Source: Thermoplasmata archaeon
GTDB taxonomy: Archaea > Thermoplasmatota > Thermoplasmata > Lutacidiplasmatales > UBA184
Length of the DNA: 52,997 bases
NCBI GenBank assembly: GCA_030041175.1
Contig: JASHOK010000038.1
Location: 1-52,997, forward strand
Direction of reading: 5' to 3'
Part shown: positions 1 to 7,781 of the stretch, one piece after another
Position numbering within the stretch: position 1 is the first letter of the stretch
How the letters are laid out: every line of letters starts with the position of its first letter
Translations under genes and position numbers: made by a program
The notes under the pieces: model-generated
The model's database searches: none
Told to the model about the DNA's origin: nothing
The model's input: only the letters and a program-made list of their open reading frames with translations

Positions 1-750
1 GCCTACCTGGCCGATGAGGCATCCGCCTACACCCGGGATTTCAGAGCCAAGGTCGTCGCCCTGCCCCCGGGGGCCGTGGTCCTCGACCGGACGTACTTCT
101 ATCCGGCCGGGGGGGGCCAGCAGGCCGACCACGGGACGCTGGGCCCGGTGGGTCAGGCCCGGTACTCGGTCGTTGACGTCACGAAGTCCGGAAGCTCTGC
201 GGTCCACCGTGTCCGCAAGGGCACGGGACCCGCTCCACCCGCCCTCCAGGTCGGCGAAGAGGTCGAGGGCAGCATCGACTGGGACCGAAGACACCGCCAC
301 ATGCGGCTGCACACAGGGCAGCACCTGTTGAGTGCCCTGGTGTTCCAACGCACCGGCGTCCGGACCCGGGAGGCGACGATGTCCGGCTCCGGCGGTACCG
401 TGGACCTCGAGGCTGCGCTTCCGGCTGGCGTTCCCGTCGAGACGCTCGCTCGGGAGGCGAACAGCCTTCTGCAGGAGAACCGGCGCGTCACCATCCGCCA
501 TGTGGCGCGGAGCGAGTGGGAGTTGAACCCGGGTGCCCGGTCCGGTCTGGTGCCGCTCCCTCGGCACGTCGACCCGGTTCGGATCATCGAAATCGACGGG
601 CTGGATTCCTGCCCCTGCGGAGGAACGCACGTCCGCGCGACCGGGGAGGTCGGCGAGATGGTCCTGGATCCGGTCGTGCCTCTCGGGCTTGGCGCGGTGC
701 GGGTTCCGTTCAGACTGTCGGATGACGGGTCGCCCAGTCGTCCCGGATGA
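1..750 (+). CDS. alaX: Alanyl-tRNA editing protein AlaX (5' partial)
   Basis: This is a trans-editing deacylase that removes mischarged Ser or Gly from tRNA-Ala in the cytoplasm. The reading frame is open from the first base of the window (AYLADEASAYTRDF), so the true start lies upstream and the GTG at 76 in the ORF track is an internal codon. The N-terminal part carries the AlaX/AlaRS-like YFYPAGGGQ segment, then the zinc-binding HTGQH (HxxxH) motif and, near the C-terminus, CPCGGTH (CxxxH), so all zinc ligands are present. The length matches the compact AlaX class rather than a full AlaRS. Its 3' end overlaps the convergent GNAT gene by 41 bases. Confidence 0.93.
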   Translation, partial: AYLADEASAYTRDFRAKVVALPPGAVVLDRTYFYPAGGGQQADHGTLGPVGQARYSVVDVTKSGSSAVHRVRKGTGPAPPALQVGEEVEGSIDWDRRHRHMRLHTGQHLLSALVFQRTGVRTREATMSGSGGTVDLEAALPAGVPVETLAREANSLLQENRRVTIRHVARSEWELNPGARSGLVPLPRHVDPVRIIEIDGLDSCPCGGTHVRATGEVGEMVLDPVVPLGLGAVRVPFRLSDDGSPSRPG

Positions 751-1279
751 GCCCGTACACGGCGATGTCATGCCACCGAGCATGGTGGAACAGCGCGGAC
801 CGAAGGACGCCCTCGCGTTGAAAACCGACTCGCTCCAGGAGGAGAAGGGAGGCACGATTCTCGACGTCGACCGTGGCACCGACTCGGGGGAACGGGGTGG
901 ACGCGAACAGATGCTGGACCAGGAGGGTCACGGCTTCGGTGCCGTACCCTTTCCGTCGGGCGCGTCGGTCACCGATCACGTACCAGACGTCGACGGTTTC
1001 GAGCACCGGGTGGGGTACGTAGTGTCCCACGACGCCGATCGGGGCGTCCCCATCCCGCAGCGCCACGACGAACCGCGGCGCCAGAGAGTTCGGGTCGCCG
1101 GGCGCTTCCCGGAGCGAGCGCTCGAATTCCTCGAACGTATCCACACTGAACCGGTCGTACGGCGCCACGATCTCTGGGTCGTTGTACCAGGCGAAGATGC
1201 GACGGGCATCGTCGGCCGCGGCGGGACGGAGCTGGACTCGAGTCCCGGGGAGTACGGACGCCGACCCTGCCACGATCAT
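710..1279 (-). CDS. GNAT-family N-acetyltransferase (RimJ/RimL-like)
   Basis: The 189-residue protein has the GNAT fold typical of RimJ/RimL-type acetyl-CoA-dependent acetyltransferases. Visible elements are an N-terminal VQLRPAAADDA strand, the acetyl-CoA loop motif RRARRKGYGTEA (R-x-x-G-x-G/A) and the C-terminal NRASLLLLERVGF motif. The substrate, a protein N-terminus or a small amine, cannot be told from sequence. It is the last gene of a small minus-strand operon: its ATG overlaps the stop of the winged-helix gene by ATGA, so the two are probably translationally coupled. Its 3' end runs into the convergent alaX gene. Confidence 0.85.
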   Translation of the reverse strand: MIVAGSASVLPGTRVQLRPAAADDARRIFAWYNDPEIVAPYDRFSVDTFEEFERSLREAPGDPNSLAPRFVVALRDGDAPIGVVGHYVPHPVLETVDVWYVIGDRRARRKGYGTEAVTLLVQHLFASTPFPRVGATVDVENRASLLLLERVGFQREGVLRSALFHHARWHDIAVYGLIRDDWATRHPTV

Positions 1280-1728
1280 TCAGGAGGCCTCCGGGGTCCG
1301 GAGCGGTCCCGGCGGCTCCCGGTTGACTTGCGGCGAGCTGGTGCGGCGCTGGAATCCGGCTCGACCGCCGGGGTGGCCGCGACAGCAGGAGCCGGTGCCG
1401 CCGGTGGCGGTGACGGGGGCGGCGGACCGCCCGGGGCGGAGGGGTTTCCGAACAGGTCCAGCGCCTTACGATAGCCGTTCGGCGTCAGTGAGTAGACGAG
1501 TTTGGGTTCGCTGAAGCCGATGACATACTGGACGCGGCGGTAAATCCACCGACCATTCTCGAGTTGCCGCAGGGCGTTCTTCAAGAGACCGGCCTCTAAG
1601 TCGGCGAAGGACCGGTAGATCCCGAACTCCGTGGTATGGGCGTCCGCTTCGAAGCGGACCTGGTGACCTCGATAGGTCAGAAGATGGCGGAGGAGGGATT
1701 GCTCAAGAGTGTCGAGTTCCTCCCCCAT
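1276..1728 (-). CDS. Predicted winged-helix protein with Pro/Ala-rich tail
   Basis: I do not recognise a named family. Residues 1-95 look like a winged-helix DNA-binding module: helical EELDTLEQSLLRHLL, a second helix around LEAGLLKNALRQLENG, then a beta wing (WIYRRVQYVIG) and a terminal helix (LTPNGYRKALDLF). The remaining 55 residues are low complexity, rich in Pro, Ala, Arg and Ser, and probably disordered. A role as transcription regulator or PadR/MarR-like sensor is inference. The gene lies 24 bases after the 74-aa gene and overlaps the GNAT gene by four bases, so all three are probably co-transcribed. Confidence 0.6.
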   Translation of the reverse strand: MGEELDTLEQSLLRHLLTYRGHQVRFEADAHTTEFGIYRSFADLEAGLLKNALRQLENGRWIYRRVQYVIGFSEPKLVYSLTPNGYRKALDLFGNPSAPGGPPPPSPPPAAPAPAVAATPAVEPDSSAAPARRKSTGSRRDRSGPRRPPE

Positions 1729-1752
1729 CGGGTTCGCTCTGCCTCCGGCACA

Positions 1753-1977
1753 TCAGGCGATGGTCGTGACCTCATAGTTGACGCCGAGCCCCTTCAGGCG
1801 GCCGTGCATTGCGGTGACGAGGTCGAGAACCTCGTCGATCGTGGGCTGTTTGGTCCACTTGAACACAAAGTCGTGGATCCCCATCGACTCCTCGAACTTG
1901 AGGTCCCGCATGACCCGGAGCACATCCCGGGGGCTCGACCCCTCCGACTGGAAGATCATTCGCACGTAGGTACGCAT
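1753..1977 (-). CDS. Small conserved-type hypothetical protein (74 aa)
   Basis: The predicted secondary structure alternates strands and helices (MRTYVRMIFQSE, then SPRDVLRVMRDLKF, HDFVFKWT, TIDEVLDLVTAMHGRLKGL, VNYEVTTI), as in small ferredoxin-like alpha/beta sandwiches. There is no signal peptide, membrane segment or cysteine. It is the first gene of the minus-strand trio with the winged-helix and GNAT genes. The AT-rich box at 2033-2038 could serve as its promoter as well as that of the divergent epimerase. Function unknown. Confidence 0.6.
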   Translation of the reverse strand: MRTYVRMIFQSEGSSPRDVLRVMRDLKFEESMGIHDFVFKWTKQPTIDEVLDLVTAMHGRLKGLGVNYEVTTIA

Positions 1978-2032
1978 GGGTTGATTCCCCGCCAGAAAAC
2001 GCGATTACGAGCGAGTTAGGCGGCTGTTCTGA

Positions 2033-2038
2033 TATATA
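2033..2038. promoter_or_regulatory. TATA box in a divergent promoter
   Basis: TATATA is an isolated AT-rich hexamer in GC-rich DNA. It lies 34 nt before the epimerase ATG (2070) on the plus strand and about 58 nt before the 74-aa gene on the minus strand. It is palindromic, so it could serve either or both genes; spacing favours the plus-strand gene. Confidence 0.55.
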
Positions 2039-2069
2039 GGATTCTCTCACAATCTCCGGGAGCGCGGCG

Positions 2070-3032
2070 ATGTCGACCCCTCAGTCCAAGCCGCCCGTGG
2101 TCGTCACGGGTGGTGCCGGCGCCATCGGAACGGTCCTGGTGCACGCGCTCGCGGATGCGGGGCACGCCGTCCGGGTCATCGACAACCTCAGCTCCGGGAA
2201 GCGGGAGCGTCTTCGGGACCTGGAGCAGCTCGGTCGACTGACCTTTCACTCCCAGGACCTCGGTCGCGACGACGACCTTCGGCCGACATTTCGGGGAGCT
2301 GGCGAGGTCTGGCATCTCGCCGCCAACCCCAATATTTCACTTGGGACCCAGAATCCCCGCATCGACCTGGAGAACGGTACCCTCGCGATGGCCCATGTTC
2401 TTGAGGCCGCTCGGCAAACCGATGTCCGTCGGGTCTTGTTTGCCTCCTCCAGCGTCGTCTATGGGATGCCGACGGTGTTTCCAACGCCCGAGAGCTACGG
2501 GCCGCTTCTCCCCGAATCCCAATACGGGGCGTCGAAGCTCGCCTCCGAGGCATTGATCAGTGCCTACTGTCACTCGTACGGAATGCGGGGCTGGATCTTC
2601 CGGTTCGCCAATATTGTCGGTCCTGGCATGACCCACGGCGTCATCCCCGACTTTCTGCAGAAGATCCGGCGCGACCCGAACCGTCTCGAAGTGCTCGGCG
2701 ACGGCCGACAGGCGAAGAGCTACCTCTGGGTGACCGACTGTGTCGCCGGCATGCGTCGTGCCGAGGAGGCCTCCCAGGAGGTGGTCAACGTCTTCAACCT
2801 CGGCACCGAACAGCAGGTCCCAGTGCGCGACATTGCGCAGCGAGTGGTGGCGGCCTTTGGGGGAAGGGCCCGGATCGAGTACACCGGTGGCCGGCAAGGC
2901 TGGCCGGGCGACATTCCTCTGCAGCTGCTCTCCGTTTCCAAGATCCTGTCGCTCGGCTGGCGCCCCCAATACGACTCGTCCACGGCAGTCGACATGGCGA
3001 TCGCGGCCGGCCGGGCGGAACTTGGGATCTAG
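2070..3032 (+). CDS. NAD-dependent epimerase/dehydratase (UDP-glucose 4-epimerase family)
   Basis: This extended short-chain dehydrogenase acts on nucleotide sugars in the cytoplasm. The N-terminal Rossmann fingerprint is VVVTGGAGAIG, followed by the DNLSSGKRE segment typical of GalE-like enzymes. The catalytic triad region is present as FASSSVVYG and YGASK (YxxxK). The 320-aa length is usual. The substrate could be UDP-glucose, UDP-GlcNAc or another NDP-sugar; GalE-type activity is likely but not proven by motif. A glycosyltransferase follows six bases downstream, so the pair probably supplies and uses an activated sugar for surface glycans or glycolipids. Confidence 0.88.
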   Translation: MSTPQSKPPVVVTGGAGAIGTVLVHALADAGHAVRVIDNLSSGKRERLRDLEQLGRLTFHSQDLGRDDDLRPTFRGAGEVWHLAANPNISLGTQNPRIDLENGTLAMAHVLEAARQTDVRRVLFASSSVVYGMPTVFPTPESYGPLLPESQYGASKLASEALISAYCHSYGMRGWIFRFANIVGPGMTHGVIPDFLQKIRRDPNRLEVLGDGRQAKSYLWVTDCVAGMRRAEEASQEVVNVFNLGTEQQVPVRDIAQRVVAAFGGRARIEYTGGRQGWPGDIPLQLLSVSKILSLGWRPQYDSSTAVDMAIAAGRAELGI

Positions 3033-3038
3033 TCCCGG

Positions 3039-4082
3039 ATGAGCGCGTCCCCGACTTCCTCCATGGCCGCCGGAGCGGTCACGGTGATCGTAACCGTCCT
3101 GGATGACCCCCGGCTGGAGCGGACGCTCGACAGCCTGCTCACGCAGCACCGGCTCCCGGAGGAGGTCCTGATCGCCGACGGCGGAGATTCGCCGGCCATC
3201 GCGGCGATCTCCGAACGGTTCACCCGTCGAGACCCTCGTGTCCGCCGCATCGCGGCGCCCGGTACCATCGCCGAAACCCGGAACGGAGCACTGGCCGCCG
3301 TGCGCACGGACCTCGTGGCGTTCCTCGATACCGACGAGGTCGCGCCGCCGCAGTGGCTGGAACACCTCCTGGCGCCGTTCGAGGAACCGGCAGTCGGCTT
3401 CGCGGGAGGCCCCACGCCGGCCAATCCGGCCTCGCTCCACAACGTCGCCGCTCGATACTACAACGCGTACATGCGCCGCTTCTACGACCGAGTCGTCCCC
3501 GAGCGACCCCATGCCATCCCGATGGGGAATTCGGCCTGGCGCATGCGGATCTTTCGAGAGCTCGGGGCTCTCGACCTGAGCGTTTCGGGCTTCGGGAGCG
3601 AGGACCAGGAAATCGCTCTGAGGGCACTTCACGCGGGCTGGCGGGGAGTCTACGTCCCCGGAGCTGCCGTGGAGCACGACCTCTCGGACATCGGGTGGAG
3701 CAGTCTGTTCCGCAAGCAGCGGCGCTACGGTCACGGGGGGTATCTGATCTGGCGCCGGACCGGTGCGACGTACGAGGCCTCCCCCGAGGGCGTGCTGCCT
3801 TACCTGGGCCTGCCGCTGCTCGTCCTGGCCGGGCTGGTCATGGTGGTGTTCCCGGTCGTCCGCTGGGCCGGCGTGGTCGTAGCCCTGTTGGGTTTGGCAG
3901 GACTGGTCGTACTCGTGGTGGTCCTGACCGTCGAGGGACGGCGTGAGGACCTGCAGTACCCAGGGTACCGGTTTCGGGCCGTCGAGATCTGGCGACGGTG
4001 GGCCACCCTACTCGGCGCGCTAGAGGCCGCCCTGAGCCGGAGTGGCCCGGTGGCCTCGTCGTCGGCGCCGGCTCGGCGGTAA
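3039..4082 (+). CDS. Family 2 glycosyltransferase with C-terminal membrane segments
   Basis: Residues 5-110 form a GT-A domain: the VTVIVTVLDDPRLERTLDSL start, the metal/nucleotide-binding DTD in AFLDTDEVAPPQWLEHLL, and the acceptor-side GSEDQEIALRALHAGW with its ED pair. After about residue 245 there are two hydrophobic stretches (LPYLGLPLLVLAGLVMVVF and WAGVVVALLGLAGLVVLVVV), so the enzyme is anchored at the cytoplasmic membrane. Donor and acceptor are not evident. It follows the epimerase by six bases and is probably in the same transcript. FKBP begins 32 bases after its stop from its own TATA box. Confidence 0.85.
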   Translation: MSASPTSSMAAGAVTVIVTVLDDPRLERTLDSLLTQHRLPEEVLIADGGDSPAIAAISERFTRRDPRVRRIAAPGTIAETRNGALAAVRTDLVAFLDTDEVAPPQWLEHLLAPFEEPAVGFAGGPTPANPASLHNVAARYYNAYMRRFYDRVVPERPHAIPMGNSAWRMRIFRELGALDLSVSGFGSEDQEIALRALHAGWRGVYVPGAAVEHDLSDIGWSSLFRKQRRYGHGGYLIWRRTGATYEASPEGVLPYLGLPLLVLAGLVMVVFPVVRWAGVVVALLGLAGLVVLVVVLTVEGRREDLQYPGYRFRAVEIWRRWATLLGALEAALSRSGPVASSSAPARR

Positions 4083-4084
4083 AC

Positions 4085-4090
4085 TTTAAA
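4085..4090 (+). promoter_or_regulatory. TATA box of the FKBP gene
   Basis: TTTAAA is centred 27 nt before the ATG at 4115, the spacing expected of a leaderless archaeal transcript. This argues for the start at 4115 instead of the 39-residue upstream extension in the ORF track. Confidence 0.65.
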
Positions 4091-4114
4091 CCCCACCCCG
4101 ACTGCGCGGCCCCG

Positions 4115-4987
4115 ATGGCGGAGCACGCGGCTGCGGAGACGACCCACGTGAAGAGTGGGGACCTGGTTCTCCTCGATTACGAACTATGGGCCGAGGCCGG
4201 GGGTAAGATGGAGCTCATCGACACGACCCGGTCCGAGGTGGCTCAGAAGGAGAACTTCTCGCTCTCCGCGGGCTTCGAGTTCGGCCCCCGTCCCCACATC
4301 ATCGGGGGGGACGACTTTCCGGCCGCCCTAGAGACGGCCATTGCCGCGGCGTCCGTGGGTCATGAGGTCGAGAAGGAGCTGACACCGGCCGAGGCCTTCG
4401 GCGAACGGGACCCGAAACTCATCGAACTGTTCTCGATGCATGAGATCGAGCGGCTGCCGGAGATGCGCCGCGAAGACGCCGAACTAAACATCGGCACGGT
4501 CCTCACGATCCGGGGCCGCCGGGGCCGGGTCGTCAGCTACACGGCCGCTCGGGTTCGAGTGGATTTCAATCCTCCCTTCGCCGGTCGGAAAATTCGGGCG
4601 AAGTTCAAGGTCGTCGAGGCGGTGACCGAGCCGGTGGCCAAAGCGCTCGCCCTGATCGAAATCACGTACGGCCGGGCGAAGGATTTCGCGGCGACCTGGC
4701 ATGAAAAGGTGCTCACCATCACCGTCCCAGATCGTGCCAAGTTCGACCTGGCCTGGCACGCGGCCTCTAAGTCCCGCCTCATCGAGCGTCTCCGGGCCCA
4801 GCTCCATCCGAAGTCCATCCACTTCGTGGAGGAGTACGTCACGCCCACGCCGAAGGAGACCAAGGCAGAGGAGAAGGGAGAGAAGGCGTCCGAACGGGCG
4901 GCCGAGCCGGCCAAGGGCGACTCAACCGACGAAAAGAAGACCCACGCAAAGACCAGCCATTCCGCCGCCGGGACCTCGAAGTCGTAG
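4115..4987 (+). CDS. FKBP-type peptidyl-prolyl cis-trans isomerase (archaeal long/SlyD-like)
   Basis: This is a cytoplasmic foldase and chaperone. The 290-aa protein starts at MAEHAAAETTHVKSGDLVLL; the TATA box 27 nt upstream supports this start over 3998. The FKBP core is VLLDYELWAEAGGKMELIDTT, with GHEVEKELTPAEAFGERDPKLIELF representing the boundary of the inserted-in-flap domain seen in archaeal long FKBPs. A second alpha/beta domain (about 130-240) resembles the C-terminal domain of the two-domain archaeal enzymes. The last 45 residues are a Lys/Glu/Ala-rich, probably disordered tail. It is monocistronic; the aquaporin gene converges on it. Confidence 0.88.
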   Translation: MAEHAAAETTHVKSGDLVLLDYELWAEAGGKMELIDTTRSEVAQKENFSLSAGFEFGPRPHIIGGDDFPAALETAIAAASVGHEVEKELTPAEAFGERDPKLIELFSMHEIERLPEMRREDAELNIGTVLTIRGRRGRVVSYTAARVRVDFNPPFAGRKIRAKFKVVEAVTEPVAKALALIEITYGRAKDFAATWHEKVLTITVPDRAKFDLAWHAASKSRLIERLRAQLHPKSIHFVEEYVTPTPKETKAEEKGEKASERAAEPAKGDSTDEKKTHAKTSHSAAGTSKS

Positions 4988-5023
4988 CGCGGCCGGGCCA
5001 GCGGCCGCCCCCGGCCCCGTCCG

Positions 5024-5767
5024 CTAGCTCGACCGGCTCGGGGAGAGGAGCCGGTCTACCCCGGCCGCGAGGAGACCGCCCACGATCGGTGCCAGGATGA
5101 AGAGCCAGACCTGGTCGATCGCCCAGTGAGCACTGGGCCAGATGAGCGAGAGCAGAGCTGGCGCCAGGCTCCGGTAGGGATTGATCGAGGCGTTATCGAT
5201 CGGGATGGCGACCAGCTGCGTGAGAAACAGCGTGAACCCGATCGCAATGGGCGCGAACATCTTTGCCGGGCTGCCGTCGCGCGTCACCCGGTGGATGACG
5301 AGCACGAAGAAGAACGTCATGACCGTCTCGAGCAGGAAGACGGCTCCCCAGGTCGTGTGAAACGGAGCTCCATTTCCGGCATAGCCCTGGGAGGTGAGGG
5401 CGTTCGCCTGCACCAGAGAGAGGAGCGTCCCCGAGGTCCCCGAGGCGATCACGAGGACGATTTCCACGGCAAGAAGGGCGCCGAGCAGCTGGGCGACCAG
5501 ATAGGGGATGACATCGCCCTTCGGCATCTTGCCGGAGACTGCCATCGAGAGCGTCACGGCGGGATTGAAGTGGGCACCCGAAATGTCCCCGAAGGCGAAG
5601 GCGCCGGCCAGCACAACAATTCCGAATGCGAACGAAATCGCCAGGTATCGGGCATCGGTCACAAAAGAGAGGTTCAGGGTCGCTTCCGCAGTTCCGACTC
5701 CGAACAGGAGGAGGCCGAAGGTTCCGAGGAACTCTGCGAGCAGCCGTTGATAGATCGAGGTGGCCAT
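5024..5767 (-). CDS. MIP-family channel (aquaporin/glyceroporin) with an NPY second motif
   Basis: This 247-aa membrane channel for water or small neutral solutes has six predicted helices and the MIP start RLLAEFLGTFGLLLFGVGTA. The first half-helix motif is canonical (SGAHFNPAV, N68-P69-A70). The second reads NASINPYRS (N196-P197-Y198), so the usual Ala is Tyr, while the selectivity-filter Arg (R199) is kept. The ORF track extends 77 residues upstream, but that extension is basic and not MIP-like; MATSIYQ at 5767 is the natural start. Water, glycerol or ammonia specificity is not resolved. Confidence 0.9.
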   Translation of the reverse strand: MATSIYQRLLAEFLGTFGLLLFGVGTAEATLNLSFVTDARYLAISFAFGIVVLAGAFAFGDISGAHFNPAVTLSMAVSGKMPKGDVIPYLVAQLLGALLAVEIVLVIASGTSGTLLSLVQANALTSQGYAGNGAPFHTTWGAVFLLETVMTFFFVLVIHRVTRDGSPAKMFAPIAIGFTLFLTQLVAIPIDNASINPYRSLAPALLSLIWPSAHWAIDQVWLFILAPIVGGLLAAGVDRLLSPSRSS

Positions 5768-5906
5768 TGCCCAGACGGAAGAAAGAGGTGGCTTGAATGT
5801 TGCGGCGCCGCCGAGGGTTTGGGTCGCCTCCGCTGGGGACTCGGGCACCGTCGGCAAAAACTCGTACCGTGGGAACAAAAACCGCCATGACGGTGCCCGA
5901 CGGACG
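5768..5906. other. Divergent intergenic region
   Basis: This 139-bp spacer separates the aquaporin and the small membrane protein gene. An A-rich patch (GAACAAAAACC) about 27 nt before the 5907 ATG is the only weak candidate promoter element; nothing else was recognised. Confidence 0.3.
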
Positions 5907-6128
5907 ATGACGGCCGCCCCAGAGCCCGCGTCTCCCTCCTTGCCGTGGCTCTTCTTCTTGGTCACGATCGTCGCGGCGGCCATCGTGGGGATCATCATCG
6001 CCTACCTCGGCTTGACCGGCCACCTGGGTGCGGGTATTCCCGGCTCGAAGTCGCCCGACGGCGGCCTCACCATCGCTCCGCTGCTGGGCCTGATCGCACG
6101 CTGGCGGGATCGGGGGTGGCGGCGCTGA
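5907..6128 (+). CDS. Small one-helix membrane protein (73 aa)
   Basis: Not a family I recognise. The protein has a short N-terminal tail (MTAAPEPASPS), one strong hydrophobic helix (LPWLFFLVTIVAAAIVGIIIAYLGL) and a C-terminal Gly-rich then Arg-rich tail (RWRDRGWRR). The ATG at 5907 is chosen because the upstream extension in the ORF track is not hydrophobic or conserved-looking. Its 3' end overlaps the next tiny membrane gene by 13 bases, which suggests a translationally coupled pair of membrane subunits. It could be an accessory subunit of a membrane complex; this is inference only. Confidence 0.5.
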   Translation: MTAAPEPASPSLPWLFFLVTIVAAAIVGIIIAYLGLTGHLGAGIPGSKSPDGGLTIAPLLGLIARWRDRGWRR

Positions 6129-6271
6129 GCGCCGTGGCAGTCCGCGCCGCGGCCCAGCCGGAGGGGCCGGCCACGCCGTGGGAGCTCTACAAAGGCTGGG
6201 TCGCGGGCGCGATCATCATCCTGGTCATCCTGTCGGTGGCGTTCGGGTTCTGGTTCCGGTATCATCCGTAG
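6116..6271 (+). CDS. Very small one-helix membrane protein (about 51 aa)
   Basis: The frame ends with ELYKGWVAGAIIILVILSV and a short aromatic tail (FGFWFRYHP), a clear single transmembrane helix. Possible starts are GTG at 6116 (overlapping the preceding gene by 13 bases) or GTG at 6134; the first is chosen because it gives coupling. The ORF track start at 5945 is an out-of-frame extension over the previous gene. The 3' end overlaps the convergent methyltransferase gene by 47 bases, so one must allow that this ORF is fortuitous, but the helix argues otherwise. Function unknown. Confidence 0.45.
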   Translation: MAALSAVAVRAAAQPEGPATPWELYKGWVAGAIIILVILSVAFGFWFRYHP

Positions 6272-6806
6272 ACTGTGCGGCGTCGGGCCATCGGTAGAGG
6301 TAGACCTTGAGCGCCGGGTCTGCCACCTCGGGCGTCCACGCGAGAATCGGATGCCAGTGACTCACGACCCGGGATCCGGGCGACAGCTCACGCTCGAGGA
6401 TCGGCCGGAGGCGCTCCATCGCGCCGGGCCACAGGAACACCGCCACCACCTGGGCGGTGCGAAGGTCGGTCTCGAAGATGTTACCCCAAACGAATCGCAC
6501 CCGGTCCCTCGGGCCGCCCCACCAGAGGCGCAGGCGGAGAATCAGAACCCGGAGCGGTTCCACCTCCACTCCGACGGCCTTGGCCCCGTAGGTCCGGGCG
6601 GCCGCGAAGACGATGGCCCCCGTCCCCGCTCCGAGGTCGAACAGAGTGTCCCCGGAGTGGAGCTCCGCCAAGTCGAGCATTCGACGGACGACGCGCGGAG
6701 GGGTCGGCTGATACCCGGCCCCAAAGGCGAAGGAAGCGTACAGGAAGTAGGCGACGACGCCGACCCCGAGCAGCCCCACGATGTAGAGCGTGGTCGCCAG
6801 CGTCAT
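6225..6806 (-). CDS. Membrane-anchored class I SAM-dependent methyltransferase
   Basis: The N-terminus is a single transmembrane anchor (LYIVGLLGVGVVAYFLYASF, about residues 7-26). The catalytic domain follows, with SAM motif I FDLGAGTGAIVFAAA, the acidic end of beta-2 (VGVEVEP) and a motif IV-like region (VVAVFLWPGAMERL). A PTPPRVVRRMLDLAEL helix precedes motif I, as in small membrane-tethered protein or lipid methyltransferases. The substrate is not evident. The gene starts seven bases before the start of... its upstream neighbour is the meaB gene end at 6813, so it may be the third gene of the MCM small subunit/meaB transcript. Confidence 0.75.
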   Translation of the reverse strand: MTLATTLYIVGLLGVGVVAYFLYASFAFGAGYQPTPPRVVRRMLDLAELHSGDTLFDLGAGTGAIVFAAARTYGAKAVGVEVEPLRVLILRLRLWWGGPRDRVRFVWGNIFETDLRTAQVVAVFLWPGAMERLRPILERELSPGSRVVSHWHPILAWTPEVADPALKVYLYRWPDAAQSTDDTGTRTRTPPTG

Positions 6807-6812
6807 CGCGAG

Positions 6813-7781
6813 CTACGCTGATCGGCGGATCTCGGCTACGAGCCGGTCGGCCACCGAGTGTGGGTCGATCTCCCGGGCCACGACCCGGTCCAGGAACGAC
6901 TGCAGTTCCGGTTCTCGGGCGAAGACCTCTGCGAGTCGTGCGTCAACCCGTTCCCGGACGAGCCCTAGGATCTCATCGGTGAGTCGACGGCGGTCGAGTT
7001 CCTGGCGGGTCCCGCTGGAGTCCAGGAAGGCTTCGTGTCGGGCCACCGCTGTCCAGAGCTCTTCGATACCCTTGGGCCCTACCGTAGACGTCTGGACCAC
7101 GGCCGGCCGCCACCCTCCGTTCCGGCCCCCCAGCTGCGTCATCTCGTTCAGATACCGAGCGGCGGCGTCTGCGCCGGGCAAGTCCGCCTTGTTTACGCAA
7201 AAGACGTCCGCGATCTCGAAGAGGCCGGCTTTCAGCGATTGGACCTCGTCCCCCAGGTGGGGAACCACGACGACGACGCTCGTCGTGGCCACGTCGTGAA
7301 TCTCCACGTCCGACTGACCACTGCCGACGGTCTCCACCAGCACCACGTCCATCCCGAAGGCGTCGAGGAGCCGGACCGTCTCCCGAGTCGCGAGCGCGAC
7401 CCCGCCGGCGTGGCCCCGGGAGGCCATCGACCGGATGAAGACGTCCGAGTCGCCCGGGGGTCGCTCGAGACGAATCCGATCGCCGAGGATGGAGCCGCCC
7501 GAAAACGGACTGGACGGATCCACCGCGACAACGCCCACGGACCTGCCCTGTCGACGGAGGTGACCCAGGAGCAGGTTGACGAGAGAGGACTTTCCCACTC
7601 CGAGGGGCCCGGTAAGCCCCACCACGGTCGCCTTACCCGAATGCGGATACAGCGACCGAACGGCCGGGAGGGCGGCTGGGTCCCGGTTCTCGACCTGCGT
7701 GATGAGCCGAGCCAGCGCCTGACGGTCGCCCTGCAGGATACGACGAGCTACGGGGGGAGTCGACGCGGCGCGTCGACTCAT
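6813..7781 (-). CDS. meaB: MeaB/ArgK-family GTPase, methylmalonyl-CoA mutase chaperone
   Basis: A G3E-class GTPase that protects and reloads adenosylcobalamin-dependent mutases. The Walker A reads GPLGVGKSS (residues 58-66), the switch region includes [18 protein letters not shown] and [11 protein letters not shown], the Walker B region is [14 protein letters not shown], and the base-recognition motif is NKAD. The third P-loop position is Leu where MeaB proteins usually have Pro, which is tolerated by the GxxxxGK[ST] pattern. The length of 322 aa is typical. It overlaps the mutase B12 subunit by ATGA (7778-7781), giving direct genomic support for the partner. Confidence 0.93.
   Translation of the reverse strand: MSRRAASTPPVARRILQGDRQALARLITQVENRDPAALPAVRSLYPHSGKATVVGLTGPLGVGKSSLVNLLLGHLRRQGRSVGVVAVDPSSPFSGGSILGDRIRLERPPGDSDVFIRSMASRGHAGGVALATRETVRLLDAFGMDVVLVETVGSGQSDVEIHDVATTSVVVVVPHLGDEVQSLKAGLFEIADVFCVNKADLPGADAAARYLNEMTQLGGRNGGWRPAVVQTSTVGPKGIEELWTAVARHEAFLDSSGTRQELDRRRLTDEILGLVRERVDARLAEVFAREPELQSFLDRVVAREIDPHSVADRLVAEIRRSA

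Noticed and set aside
2337-3734. 465-aa minus-strand ORF over the epimerase and glycosyltransferase
   Set aside because: Antisense shadow of two well-defined genes with no motif of its own.
7000-7781. MeaB P-loop Leu as a loss-of-function change
   Set aside because: GPLGVGKS still satisfies GxxxxGK[ST], and the other GTPase motifs are intact.
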